From Galbula dea (lineage: Eukaryota > Chordata > Aves > Piciformes > Galbulidae): a stretch of 64,000 bases of DNA. The number at the start of each line of letters is the position of its first letter. The stretch's first letter is position 1. Below the pieces are notes generated by a model. That model saw only the letters and a program-made list of their open reading frames with translations, searched no databases and was not told where the DNA came from. This document shows, one piece after another, positions 23,819 to 38,100 of the stretch. The position numbers and the translations under genes are program-made. The stretch is taken from the NCBI GenBank assembly GCA_013399015.1, contig VWZX01002268.1:1768861-1832860 (forward strand). The letters run 5' to 3'.

Positions 23819-26809
23819 GGAACAAAACAGTGCAAAGTATGCTTTCAGATGCAGTGTGTTTTCTGGTGTGAGAAATTCCTTCTGGTTTCCAGGGCAGAAC
23901 TTCTCGGGGTTTCAAGCACTTGGGATGACTGAGTCTCTGTCAGTGTTCCTTAGTGGGGTCTAATGCTGCAACCTTCCTTGACCCAAAGAAACCAGGTGAG
24001 TGCGGCAGCAGGGAGAGGCACCGGGCACCCGAGGAAGACTGCATGTGGGGAACAGTGTCCAGACTGCAATACTGTTTTGTTTCAGGAATAGTAACCAGTG
24101 ACCAATATAACGGCAGCACTGGCCTTTGCAAATTTATCTGTCTCCACAGGGTTGATAATTGCTGGTTTATGAAAGTAGCATTAGTCTCCCACTCTTTTGC
24201 ACTGAACTAATGGCTCTGAGTGTATTTAAATTCACTTCCTTTGCCAGAGTAACTTATTTGCTCCCTTTCATGTTGACTTGGTCTTTGGCACTCTCGACAT
24301 AAATGATTTATTGACTAGAGATAAAACATTCTTTCCCCTGAACTGTTTCTGCGACCCAGGCAAAAACGGATGTGTCTGCTATTAATAAGGTGTTCAGCAT
24401 AAAAAATGCAATAGACTTGATTGTCTGCACTCAATAGCCTTTCCGAGAACACAGTACCTGCCCCCATTCACAATAACAAAAAATCTCTCCCACATGTTTA
24501 TTTATATTAAAAACTTTTCAGAAGAATATGTTGGGATTCAGATAGTTGTTCAGGAGACATAGAACAATTTCATAAACATCCCTGAGGAAGCATGGCCTAC
24601 TTTGGGAGAATAACAGTGATTAAAAAGTCCAAACATGACGAATAGTTAAATACAAGCCAAAAAGTAGTTATTTCTTTATGGCTCCAGCAGACAGTTACAC
24701 ATGTAAGAAGTGTCACGGGGCTTGGGGGAACTATGCTTGCAGTTATCCACATGCACAGGCTGGCTGTAGGACAGAGACCGACACCACCTTCACAGGAGAT
24801 TTGTCCGATAGGCACCTACAGCAGACTTGTCACCAAGTCTGGCTACACAAAGGTCTGGACTTCATTTTCACATTTCTCAGGGCCCACAACACTGCTTTTC
24901 TAGGTCACCATAGCTAAAATCCTGGGAAGCTTTTAAAACAAACTGTTTTAACAGGAGAAGTGCACACATCTAAATTCATGCCCATACACTGGAAGATGTT
25001 CAAAACTAACATTGATACAAAAAATGCTTCTAATGGCTCTCTGCCTAACTCAGCTTCTTCTTGTACGCCCTTTGAAGATAACTCTCAGATAACTCTCTCT
25101 GAGAAAGTCTTCCTTTATCATTCAATCACTCCAGAATTTTTCACAGGGTAGTAAAATAAGAGAATTATTACTGTAGAAGTACAGCATTCTCGTTTTTAAA
25201 ATAACTTCTATCAGAGCAGGGTTTTTTTAACTGCTGTACCAACATGAAATTGACATCAGTTGCCAGAGAGCATTTTTAAAACCTCTAGCAGAAAGAGCTG
25301 TAAAATTTTCTGAAGCTTACAGTGGACTTGTGCCATGTGCACGGCTGGTTCTCTTGGTATCAGATTCCAACCTGCAACCCTATGAAAAGCTCTCGAAGTG
25401 CAAATGTTGCCATTGGCAAAGATTTTTATTTCTTAAGGAGAGTTTTTACACTAATTAATCTAAGATTAGGGACCAGGATTTTCAGAAAGAGAATGGGGAA
25501 GCTTACTGCTTTGTAATTCTTTGGAGCTCCACTTGAAAACGCATGGAAACACCCAAACCATTAGAAATCACTAGTGAGTTCTGAAAATCTTGGTCATCTG
25601 TAAAATAATTTGCTTTTGGACTGAATACTACAGATGTATCCAACATGCTGAATTTGAGATGGGTGGAGAGCTGAAACCTAAGCCCATACCCATCTGACAA
25701 ATATTAAGCCCTGAAGATATCTGTCTGTTTGTTGTATGGGCACTTTCAGTGGCTGACATTCCACTCTCTAGCAATGAACTGTACAATAGTTTTTAAGAAT
25801 TATAACACAGGAGCTTCCTCTAAAAAGGTCCCTTTGACTTGATGTTGCTGCACATTCTCTCCACCACTGCATCTTCACACCAGTATGGCATCTCACCCAC
25901 AGTTTGGCATATATGCAAACAGCTACTCTATAATATCTGTCTATCACATGCTGGAGAGAGTGATGGTCTTTAAATGTACACAAAAAAACTACTTTTGATT
26001 TTAAAGAAAGAAGGAACAAATAGGTAAGTCCTTCAGTATGTTGATGGCATCAGTTCATTATAAAAAGTGTGTCAAGAAAGTCCTGATGTGAGGGACAAAC
26101 ACTAATTCCACTGAGTCCCTATGGAAGAAACAGTACCACAGCCAGCTGTGGTACAACCAGTGATGAGGCCAGCCATTCAGAGACTGAACAAAAAACAACG
26201 TTCAGATTGAATGCAACAGTCTTGAGCCTGCTACAGTATATTGAAAGGCTTATTGGAACCATTTGGTTATTCCCAGTTCCTATCAAAATACTGCTTTGGA
26301 TAGAAAGTGGAAAAAGTTAATGAAGAACTCTGCCCTCTTGCTCCTTAGAAGTATAGTCTTACACTTTACCTTCTACAGAGAGTTTGGTTTGGACTACAAT
26401 TCCCCAGCCCTGCCCAAAACATAAATGGTGGCCAGCATAAAGAACCTGAATTCTTCCAGTTCATTCTGGTTTTATTGTAGACCAAACCCAGGGTCACATA
26501 CATCTGAGAAAGACTCTCTCCCTTGCCTCTCCCTTGTGAGTACAAAAACACAGTGGCACACTGGAAATGAGAACCTTTGATATCTGGTGGATGACAGGGA
26601 GGGCAGACACAGTATCCTACAGCTTATTCAACCTACTCTGCTCTTGGCTACCTCTTGACTGATATTCTCTAAGTCTTGATAAAAGAAGTCACACTTCTGC
26701 CACGTGCAAATCTATCTACACAATCTACTGTGAACTGGTGAAGGTATGCTAGTAGGAGACTTCAGGTTGGATGCAGTCTCAGCACAACTACTGAAACAAA
26801 TCCTTAGTA

Positions 26810-26825
26810 TTTTTTTTAAAAAAAA
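26810..26825. repeat. T8A8 palindrome
   Basis: Eight T residues are followed directly by eight A residues, giving a 16-bp self-complementary, rigid AT tract. Low-complexity sequence of this kind is common and no function is implied. Confidence 0.9.
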
Positions 26826-27847
26826 CATTATCTATAAATGAATTCTGCTAGTTCTGTGCAGAAAGCACATATGAAGTGCTGATATTGTTTAACAGAATAC
26901 CATTAGACTGCAAAACTAACATACACAAGACACTTACATTCCTATTGGGGTTTAATATTGTGAACATATCCACTGAGATTGGAGAACTGCTGTAAGTTTT
27001 TTCCTAAAACATCATGCCATCTGCATACATAATAAAAGAATCCAGTAGTTGCCATGCTAAAACAGGACTTCTAGTGAAGGGCATAGACTGTCCCCTAAAG
27101 GGAACTCAAAAGTTATGCACAGTGATGAAAACTGGAAGAAATTTTCCAGATAAAGGTCTGTCAATGACCATTTTCAAGAAACTAGCACTGGATATTGTGC
27201 ATCACATTTTTACTCCACAGCAAACCAGGTCTTCTCCGAATGCATCATCTTGAGTGGGCTGATTTTACTTCAAGTTTATCTTCAATCCTTCATGGTCACC
27301 TTCTGGCAGTGCCATTTAGTATGTTTTTTCTCATGAAGGAAAGTTCACTTTCATAACAAGTGGCAGGACAGCAGCTTTAGAGGCTGGAAATGTTTATGGA
27401 GAGCTCTCTGCTGGGGCTGTAAGAAACAAAACAAAAAACCAAAACCAGACAGTGAGTATAGAACAGAGCAAAGGAATTACCACATATTTCAAATAAAATA
27501 AAAAGTGAGGTTTCAGCTGAGTAAATGTATTTCTGCTGTAAAGACAAAGTACTCCTAGAATATACATACCGTGACCCTGGTACTTAATCAGCTTTATTCA
27601 TCAACCAAAAAACTCAGTGCTTAATCAGTTCCTGAGATCCCCTAAGAAAATCAGGGGGTTGCAGGGAGTTTCTCTTTCCCTGCTAAAAGCAATAAAGCAC
27701 ACTCAGTTTTGGTGGCTGCTATTCCTTGTCTGAAAGCCCTTGCAAAGCTGTAAGATGACCACACCATAAAGGAGGAATATGTGGAGCCTACTTGTAACTT
27801 CACCATTCCAGTGAAACTTTTCTTTGAGACACACAGCAAAAGTACAA

Positions 27848-28087
27848 GATCTAATGGCCACAAGATGCAACAAGAAAGATTCCACTTAGATACCAGGAAA
27901 AAAATTCTTCCTAGTGAGGATGGTCAATCTGCAACAAGTTATCTGACCAGGTTGTGTGATCTCCACCTGCAGAGATCACCTACAACTCAACCAGACAAGG
28001 CCCTGAACAAACTAACTTGGCCCTGCTTTAAGCTGAGTGGAACTACCTCCAGAGGTGTCTCCCAATCTAAATTATGTCATGATTATA
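27848..28087 (+). mobile_element. Degraded CR1 LINE 3' fragment, plus strand
   Basis: Blocks occur in forward CR1 order: 'gatctaatggccacaagatgcaacaag', 'ttccacttagataccaggaaa', 'attcttccta...gaggatggtcaa', 'gttgtgtgatctccacctgcagagat', 'aactcaaccagacaaggccctga', 'ttggccctgcttta' and 'acctccagaggtgtctcccaatc'. The final 'aaattatgtcatgatta' corresponds to the usual tail repeats. Many substitutions and small deletions make it older than the copies at 11958 and 53918, but it is younger than the two ancient relics. The 148-codon plus-strand frame covering it (27781-28227) is not a gene. Confidence 0.75.
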
Positions 28088-31000
28088 CATTTTCTGATCT
28101 CCCTGTTCTGCCTTTCCAAACAGAAGACGAATGCTCACGCAAGACTGCTCCCACTGAAGCACATGCAGACGTTTATTCAGTATGTAGCCAGGAAAATGCA
28201 TGTAAACCCATCAAAGGCTTAGGCTAGCCTCTGGAGCCAGGAAGCCATGCAGGGGCAAGCTCACTGTTATTTCAACATGTTTGGACACAGACGTGTTTAT
28301 CACAGAGCCTTCACACCTCACCAGTTTTACTGACCAGATCTCTGACCAGGGCAGTGCTGGATGGGACTCAATGGGGTGGGCTTTGCATCCTTTCCATCTG
28401 TTTCTTGCATGAATGTGTATGCCTGTATGTGTGGGAAGACCTGGATCATTGAGTGGTTTTGGGCTAGCTTCCAAATTGTGAAGCTAAGAGGATACGGATG
28501 CTGCCAAGGCAGCATTCACATCAGCTGAAACTCAGGCTGGCAGCAGACTTCTGCTTCTCACCCCTTCACAATCATGCCCTTTGGGCTCTTCTCGGCACGG
28601 TGCAGGCTGACTGGCTCTGCCAAGCCCTCAGTTTGCCCATACTTGCATCTCCCAACCCCAAATTCTTGTATCAATGGACATGATCATCTGATTGAGAGGG
28701 GAAATGATGGGATATTAAATCAGTAGGTGCTGGAAGAACAATGAATAAGAATAATGAATAAAAAAAACCCCCACCCCTTGCCACGAACACTTTAACCCTC
28801 AGTAAAATGTGTCATATGAGATAGAGGAACAATAAAAAAATGTCTCCTTAGCTAATTCCTTCCTTATGTGGGCATATTCACCTGATTACAGTGCTACTTT
28901 TGATTTCTGTTTTTACAACTGCCTTGCTTTTACTTTCTCTGGTGCAATGATCTCACCACCACCTACCATCACCTACTACATGAGACATCATGTCAGTAGT
29001 GGCCTGAGAAAGATGCGCATTTGGGACTCAGTAACTGTTTAATTCCATGGAAGAATTTATGGGAGGGTTTTGAGCCTTCAGCTAGTCTTAAATGGGTAAC
29101 TGGCCACATCATTCAGGACAGAAAAGAAGGCAACTGTGAGGTTGCAGGTTTGAAGATAGAGGGAGAGTTTTTAAACTTGGAGAGAGACAAACTAGTACCT
29201 CACCTCAAAAGTGTTTCATTCCAGGTTCATTGGAGAGTATCTCCCATCTGTGTAGCATCAACAGAGACAGGTCTGTCTCACTAAGCAGAAACAGGACTTT
29301 TTTTGAGGTTAAACAGCTCATCTGCTGCAAAGAAGGGAAAATTTGAAAAGCTCTCCCAAGCAATGGAGAATACCTTGCCTAGCCACAGAGCTGCTGAACT
29401 AAAATCAAATGGGTAACCTGGTTAATTATATCAAGTCAGGCCTCAGGGTTACACTCGTGCTGAAATTTCCCAATAATCTACATTGTCTCAGCCATTGGCT
29501 TGTACTGATGCTTAAGCTTGAAATGAGTCAGCTGAGCTTCAGAGAGATACCTGTGAACAAGGAGAAACGGGGACTGGCCCCAACCTGAGCTCCATCCACA
29601 CTGCAGAGGGAGCACAACTGTTTTGAGCCATGCAGGACACCTAGAAGAGCCAGTCTGGGTACACTGACCAAGGGAATAGTAGTAATTCTGTTAAGCTTTG
29701 CATTTAGAGCAAGCGAACTGAGAATTCAGTGGTCATTTCTTCTCTTCTCACTTTGCCTTTTGAGGAATAGGTTTTAGAAGCACATTTTTTTCCCTCATTA
29801 AGTACATAAGTTTTGGTGCCCAGCTGGAGACTCCTCTAAGGACCCTGCTTTTCTAACAGTACATACCCAGAACTTTCTGAAAGCAACATCATTTTAAAAG
29901 GTATCACAAAGATGCAGTTGTCTTTGAAAACCTTGCCTGAGACTGTAAGCTCTTGGAATGAAGACTGCCCTTTGTACAGAGTTCGTATGCTTACCAACAC
30001 AACAGCACACAGATCTAATCTCACATGACATTTTCAAGAAGCTGCTTCAGAAAGACAACAATAATTTCAAAGCCAGAGATGCATTTCAGTTTTCAAGTAC
30101 TTTTACTTGTATTGTTTTTTTTACTGTGTAATTACTGTGTAATTGTTTTTCTAACTAGGAAAGGGATGTAGTTTTCATTAATTTTGAACAAACGTTAATT
30201 CAGCTCAACCTAGTGGTACTAACTGTTAGTTATGTTTTTGTAATTGAGGGATTCTGATAAAGAAAATGAGGATCTATTACCTTTGCTAAGCTGCTTCTCC
30301 TGTAACCAATGTTATACCATATTTCTAAGGTCAGGACATTTCAAGCATGGGATTATTATGAAAAATGCCTATTTCCACCATCCACATACTAACTGTTCCT
30401 TGGAGTCCGGTGAAAAACTGCTTTCAGCTACATTTACTACTATTTTTCCTGTCTCAGAAAGGCCACAGGTATCTCACTGCATGCTGCTCACCACTTGAGA
30501 CATTATAATAGTCTGTACATTATTGCAGACTTGTTGCATCTTGCTACTTACTGATCAGAGATATTACTAGCTTTGAAAAATGTTGTACACTGACAAAAGG
30601 AAACAGCTGGGAGCCCATTCGTAGGTTTACCCTTCTCTTTATTGTGCACTGAATTATTATCACTGAGGTATGACAGCATGAGGTGTCTCTGCCAGGCTCA
30701 CGGAAGTTAATGTAAAACCAAAATATCTACATGGTGAGCTGCTGATCCTGGCCACCCACCACAGTGGAAGGAGGAAGCAAGATTTGCAAAAGCTGGGAAA
30801 TGCTGCTGCAGGGCAGCCTTGGCAGGGACAGGAACCATTAGCCCCAGGTCAGAGGAGACCAAAGCTGTATTCGAGTGTGGTTTCACTCTGTCACAAGAAC
30901 ATGCCACTACTGTTCTGGGTGGAGAACAGCAACAGTTCCTGTGACCTCTAGGTAAATGCAGCTATTGCTGCACATCCTTATTACCTAACAGGTTGCTGAT

Positions 31001-34000
31001 AAGCAGAGTCAACAGTGCCAGAGATCCAAGGTTACCTCAAACATTTGCATGCTTGTAGCTAGCTGGAGCCAGCACAGAGGAGGTGGCAAAGCAACACTGA
31101 CCAGCCTGCTCTATCCACCTCCCAGATGCCTCCTCTCTTGGCTCATACAGGCAGCAAGTCAAACCTCATGACTGCAAAAAGACAGCAAGTTGCCTCGCTG
31201 CAAGTGTCACAGCCCAGCAGCCTGTATCAAGCAGTGAGATATTAATCAATGGACTGAATGCAATACCCAGCAGCTAAACTCAGAGTGAAAACAGATGTGG
31301 AAGTTTTTTTATAAGATTGCCAATCTTGTTTTGATTCCTGATCAGTCATGTCCTCATCTGGCTTGCCTGATTTTCCCCTCATAACTAAGACCCATTAGCA
31401 GATATAGTTTTGAAGGCTATCTAATGTTGTTTATCGAACATAGTGTCAATATGGTAGGAAAACACCAAAGGGGAAAGGAAGGAAGTCTCTTCTTGCTTTT
31501 GATTCTGAATTGGCTTGCTAACCAGGAAACTCCAGTTTTGGAGTAGCTTGACAGAAAAGGTGGATCTATGAGCACAACATCTAGAGCATCAAACACAGTA
31601 ATCCTAATCCCAAGCATTCAGTATTGATTAATGAGGCCATGCAAAATAATTATAAAAGCTGAAAATACAAGGAATTAAAAATGATAGTTGATTTCCTTCC
31701 ACTTCTAGTTTTTTAGGATACAGTTAGGACATATTTGTCATGAACTATGAAACTCAACCACGAAACAATAATGTTTCTTTTCAAATGCTCAGGAACATGT
31801 ATATATCATCACAAGGCTTCAGGCACAGAGTCTTTAACACAAACAGCAGCCGATATGTGAACTGCTATTTCTGCAAAGATGAATTCAGAGTTCCTGGTTT
31901 TGAAGACACACCTCCTTCTGGAAAACATACTCCCATAAGCAGGTACTCTTGTCCTCCTGGATATAGTTTTAATATCTGTTGATACCATCACCATAATTAC
32001 TCTACTGAATAAATATTCCCCTATGACATCTGTGGAAGAGAATGATTTTACAGCAATAAACTCCTTGCTGTTATTTATGTACTGCTACGTTGCTCACTCT
32101 GAGTGGTCCCAGGTCCACACAAGGACTTTGAGGTGGCAGCTGGCATACTGTTTGCATACAGCCTGCTTGGGCATGGCCTTGGGCATGGGCATGTGTGTGA
32201 CGCTGCCTGATGTAGTCTGGAAGCCCGGATAAGTCATTGCAAGTACCTGGGTATGTGGGATCCTAGCTTGCTCACAGATTCTCTCTCTGGATCAACAGCA
32301 AATCTCATCTCAAGAAAGGCTTCAGGGTGGGCTTCAAGAGGCAGTTTAGACAGGATGCTCAGTGCTTCAAGACAGGTACTGAGCATTCAAAGTAGCAGGG
32401 CAAATCCTTTCCCCTATACTTTGACTCAAGAGAAAACTCACTTCTTGCCTGGGATGCTGGGCTCTATAGCCTGCATCAGGCAATTCTGAGATGAAACATT
32501 TGTGGGAGAATGGATGTCATGGCAGATGCTGTCAGCAGGTAACCTTCTGAAAAGCCAATTAGTCAGAGGTTATCACAGCTGCTCTATGGAGTACAGTTGG
32601 TTCACACAGAATGGGTTGAAAATGTAGTTGTCCAAAATGTGTCTCACTAAGCTATTCAATGCCCTTAAATAATCAGATTAGCCAAGAGTCTCTTTATGAC
32701 TCATGCACAGCTCCTGCTTCCCTACCAAAGCAAATCTCTCAGCAACTTTACTAGGTTAAACAAGATGAGGACACATGCTGATTCTGTGTACAGATGATTT
32801 ATGCAGGAATTTCAGTTCCTTGGCCCTTCCTTCAAAAATCAGAATTTATGGTGGACAGCTCTCAAAAGGTTCTGGAAAATGTCTTAAAAGCATTTAGCAT
32901 CTTCTGGGCTTGATTTGGCAATGTTTATGTGGAAACCTCAGGAAAAAAAAAAATCTGTCCCAAGAAATTACATCCTTGTTATGCCTGAACCTAACCAGCA
33001 TGTGAAAATTTCCCAAGCTTAAAAGTTTGGTTCAAACATTAGGCAAAATCCTGGGAGAGTTTTTTGTCTTTCAAAGGGGTTCATTCATGTCTGCTCAAGA
33101 TGCTTCATACAACCCACCACCTACGTTCTGCTGCAAACATACAAAGAAAAAGGAAAAATGCTTTTGCATTCAACAGATCACAGTGGTTTCCTTGAGCTAA
33201 CAAGCAGGTAAAATATTTTGAAAAAGTGCATGCAACCACTTCCTTAGTCTATATAGCTTCTTTCAAAGAATTCTGTTGATCTACTGCACATTTACCCATC
33301 ACTGTGAACAGTGTCCACCAGCACCCTTCTCTAGTGACTCAAATTATAGCAGACAGAAAGAAAGAAATATGATGCTCAGGAGTCTGATAGACTCAGCCAG
33401 GGCTGTCTGAAACTGAAAAGGTGTATAGTATTGCTGACTTTATGCCTTATCTTGCATATCTGTCTGTGATTGACTGCAACCAGTTCTTGATCTCACAGGT
33501 CCTTGTGGGGTGCTCCACAGGAAGCGACAAAGATTGTCACAGATGAATAGTCTTTGACACTCTGTGGCTCTAAATAGCCATTTGCACTACATCGTGAGCC
33601 TTTGCATATCTATTGCTTTTGTCTTGAGAGACTGAGTTTTAATATGAAGCACCAGGAACTGTGCAAACTGAGTCAAAAAAGACATGGCCATAAGTGGTAT
33701 ATTCAGCATGCACATAAGGTGCTTAACCATACAGACCCCAGTGCCCTGCCAGTGGCTTGGTGGCTGCTCTGATCATCACCTTGAACTTGTCCTTGCATTT
33801 CTTCTGCAGGTTCTGCAGGACACTTTCAAACCTATCCTGTTCAAAAGCATGCAGCAGCATTTGGGAATTAGTTCTGTCCATTATATCATCCTATGGATCT
33901 TCAGTGAAATATCCATTGAGAAACATAATCTGATGAAACCAGGCTTTACTAGAAAAATCAAAGTACTATAGCAATAGGGTTTGGAAACTCTCCGGAGCTA

Positions 34001-37000
34001 CAGCTACCTCACTGCTTATGCAGAGCTTATGTAGGATTAATATGTGGAACAAAAGATCCACCTTTAGGGAGAGTATCTGTTCACTGGGAGGCTCCCTGAA
34101 ACAAAAGTTTCCCTTCTGTGATTAACTATGCGAGAAGGAGATTTATACCTACTAAAACCACCTAAAAGACTGCACACATGCACAGACACTTTTACCACAC
34201 AACAAACCAAAAACACATCATGAAGCCTACAAAGTCAGCTCCTCTTCCTCCTTAATTAGTTGCACAGGCAACTTCATTTGGCCTTTTGGAAGAATGAATT
34301 AATACATAACCTTTACCTGCATTATGATGTCCCCAGGACCCTTGCACTGCTCTGAGCACCAAACAGAAGATAGAAAAAGAGCATTCTGGTATGACTTTGT
34401 ACTTGCTTTATCCTTACAGTTCAGCATGTGGCCCACCAACCTCATTTAACGCACAATATCCAATTTACATCTGGAAAATATTACTTCTATCCTCATGGAC
34501 ACAGTGTCTGACCATTGCACAAAAAAAAGCACTTCAATTTCAAAATAGGGGAGAAGACATTGCCTTATTTTACAGTTCCTAGCTACGCACAAAAAAAGCT
34601 TCCAGGCTGCACTGCTGCTCTCTGTCCAGCTCCTGCCTTCAACAGCAAGAGCTTCAGGCTGTCAGAACTAAGTGGAGCTCCTGAGTGAGGTGAAAACCTG
34701 TCCTGGCTTAGGTTAGAACAGAACTGATTCTGTTCAAGGACTTTGTTTCCCCTATGGAGGAGAGGGAGTTTGAAGAGACTTCTGGAATATGTACTCTGTA
34801 TGTGGAAGCTGCAGTTCCAAGGAGGGGTACAAGCAGGACCATAAAGATGGCAAAGTCTGGGTTTCACCATCTATGCAGTCTTCTCAATATGCTTTTAGAT
34901 GATGCCTTCTAATCTACCTCAAATCTGATTTTATCTGGACACTTCCCTTTACTGATCACCATCTGAAGGGGGAACGTCAATGTTACAGTCCAGCAGGGCC
35001 CTCCACAGCTACTGAATTTTCTAGGAAGAAAGCAGTCACTATTTTATGCTCATCAGTCTGTTTGTGATCAGGATAAGGAACTCTTTTTAGGCATCCTCAA
35101 AGAGGTCTACAGAAAAATTAGCATGGTGTATACACCATTACTGTTTTAAAAATTGTTTTGAAAATTTTAAAATGTTTTCAAAGGCCCCTGGTCTGAATCC
35201 TCCAGCTGCATTACCAAGCTCTTGGAGAGTGCTGCAGCAAGGGAAGGTTCTGTCTCAGGCAGCAGTCCTCTTCTACCCCATGACTGATACTCTGACAAGG
35301 CAGGCAGCAGACTGTGCTTGTGACTCTGCAAATCCAGCTTCATGTCTCCGTCTGGACAGAGCTGGAAAATGAACTACAGAGATCAAAATGAGTTACAACC
35401 TCTGAAGAGTTCCCTAGATAACATTACTAAGACACTGTCTTGATGTATACCCACCAGAAACTAGATACTTGTAATGCTGTCTCTGCAGAAGGGCCGATTG
35501 TACTAAAAAGGTTCATAAGTCAGGCATGAAGTTCAAGGCCTGAAATTAAGTGGGCTTTACTGACCACAGAGCCAAGTGAAGAAGTCATTCATGAAAACAT
35601 GACCGTTTATGAAACAAAGAGTACCTAGCCAGAGTTCAGAAGGCATGAGATGTTTGATCATTCAAGGTTTTGGGGAATAATTAGCTCACTACAAGAACCC
35701 TCTGATTATTTGCAAATTCTGCTTTATTCTGATTTGCTCTTTCCTATTATTTTAGCTTGCAGGCTATCCAAAGCACCTGCCTGTTTTTTCTGTCTCTTTT
35801 TGCATCATGGACATGTTCCTAAAAATACGATTGCACAGAAATTTATATAACAGTTTTCGGACCACAGTGGCTGCTCAGTATGATGTGGAGATGATGCTGT
35901 GTTTGGTTGCTGCCATCCCAAGCAAAATGTTGTGTAATTTCCCCCTTGGCCCAGATTAAGTGATACAAACCATGTCTGCAAGGTTTTGCAGCTGGGTCCT
36001 TTGAGGCAGATTGCAGGACCACATCGCCCTAGCTGACTGCAAAACTGGTTTTCCTTCGAGGGAAGCCCATGCCTGGGAAGATGGTACACTCCCTGTCCTC
36101 ACCCTCACATGCACCCATGACCAGCCAGGCTAGGCAAGCAGCACTCAGAGCTGGGACATGTTCTCAGGCGCTGCAGTGGAGGCATACCCAGCATAAATCA
36201 AGGACAGGACCAATGTACTTAGTGGCAGAAAATAATTCAATACCAGGTAGAAATTGACCTTTAGAAGTCAGACAGAAGGGCATCACCACATTTTAAACAG
36301 AGGGGTTTGGGGCTAAAAACCATATTGGGAAAAAGACATTCATTCATTATTCGGATTCTTTGCTTGCAGAATGTACCAGCATGGTGTATGGATTGATGGA
36401 TGTAGGAATGTGAAACATGCAGCAGGGCTGCAACTCAGTGGTTAAGGTGAAGGCCTTATCTGCCATATCACAGACCAGTAGACTGGCTTTTGGTGTCTAG
36501 CTAAATGAACACACAATTATTCTGCACAAAGTAGAATAGCATCTAAAAAAGAAATATAGCCTATTTCCTTCCCACTTGAAAACTTGTTTCTAAAAGGTTA
36601 GACATGTAAATAAATTAGCTTGCATGGACTTCTGAGATGACTCAGTTGAACTTCTACAGGTAGGTTGATTAAAGCTAGCTGAGCATTTCCATGCATTAAC
36701 TACAGACTGCAACCCCAGATAAATGCAAATCACAGACAAGTGGGATAGGAGACTCCATCACTGCCTGTGCTGAGCTATGAGCTCAGAGCTCACTTGGCTC
36801 TGAAGTTTGCATGGTGGTTGCACAAACTTGTTTTGCCCACCCTAGACAGGCAACGAATACACACTGGTTATCTAGGCTCCTTCAACAAGCAGTGAGAAAG
36901 ACAGGGCCCTTAGAAGAGTGACCCCATCTACTTACTTGTCACATTGGATAACCGATTCTTTGGCAGCTCCTCTCTTGACTGATTATCAAGAAAGCTAAAT

Positions 37001-38098
37001 GATGAGCTCAGAGTAGATATCCAGCAATTAAATGGCAAACAAGAGGTGACATGAATTACAACTTTATGCTTAATTTGATTGTTACAAATTCCAATTAGCA
37101 CATGAAATGTAGGTACCACAATGCTCAGGATTAGCATGTTTAATGCTTACATTTCAACTGGTATCAAGAACGATTCAGATTCCAGTGAGGGATAAGAGCC
37201 CAAAATTCCCTTGAGGCCTTAGATATTGGAATTTGACAAGGAAATTACACACTGAATAGTCTTCTTAGAAATTCATACACATAACTGGGATAATGAGATG
37301 CTTCCTGCAAACAATCCAAAAAATACTTAAGTTTTTTAGAGGAATTACTTACTCAGCACTATTGGTATCATTTTGCAGCTGGATAATTTATTGTGTCCAT
37401 GCTGCCAAATTGTTTCAATTTGTCACTGATTGGCTTTCCATTTACACTTCCAATATAGGAACAAATGGACATCACAGTCAAGGAATTCACATGGGAAAGT
37501 AAAATGAGAGCAAATTAAAAAAAAATCAACTTTGTTTATTATTAAACACCTTCCATATTTTAGCTACGGTAGGAAACTAGGTTGGTAGGAATTGGAGAAG
37601 TTCTACTACTTTATCTCAGGTCAAACAGTTTATCACAATTTATGGGCACACAAACTTCTGTGCTTCAAAAATCAGGGGAAAATGTCTAATGGGATGTGGT
37701 GTTTCTCTTCCAGTGCCAGAAAAATATGGAACTCAATCAAATTTTTGCTTCAAGGAAGGAAGGAGTTTCTGCCACTGCAGCTTAAAATATGATTTTGGCT
37801 AGGAAGAAGATGGACAAGGTTTTTGAAAAGAACCCAAGTGATTTGCACAGTATTTTGCACAGACTTTGATTTCAAAGTTACTTGTGAAAATTTTCTCTTA
37901 TGATTCCTACAAGTCTTTTAATATTTACCCTAAACAAGTGCTGACATATAATTCAACAGCAGATTGGGGGCTTCAACAAGTTCTGGTAACCCCTAAAGAC
38001 ATTTCTAAAGCCTCAACCACAAGAGATTAAAAACTTCTGGCATGTCCATACATCTGAAATCTTCAGTCTGCATCATGTATTTGTCTATTTAGGATAAT
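28088..38098. other. Unique non-coding sequence, no gene seen
   Basis: Ten kilobases with no recognised gene, RNA or dispersed repeat. Minor local structure: 'aatgaataa' repeated with a 13-base period near 28738-28760, a duplicated 'ttactgtgtaa' at about 30121-30142, three copies of 'gggcatgg' near 32168-32190, a 16-bp palindrome at 35123-35138, and a tRNA-like box A at about 36429-36446. The 80-codon frame at 31740-31982 has four cysteines but no recognised domain and an overlapping frame on the other strand. Confidence 0.6.
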
Positions 38099-38100
38099 TA

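Larger units (their letters stand above)
22886..27847. other. Unique non-coding sequence, no gene seen
   Basis: No coding signature or repeat family recognised. A 13-base A tract lies at 23806-23818 and a T8A8 palindrome at 26810-26825. The stretch 24230-24480 is AT-rich with several retained CpGs and looks like a possible conserved element. Very degraded CR1 sequence may run on past 22885, but I cannot support it. Confidence 0.6.

Noticed and set aside
31740..31982. Cysteine-bearing 80-codon frame (NCYFCKDEF ... YSCPPGYSFNIC)
   Set aside because: The cysteine spacing hints at a small secreted domain, but there is no signal peptide or splice support, and a 61-codon frame overlaps it on the other strand.
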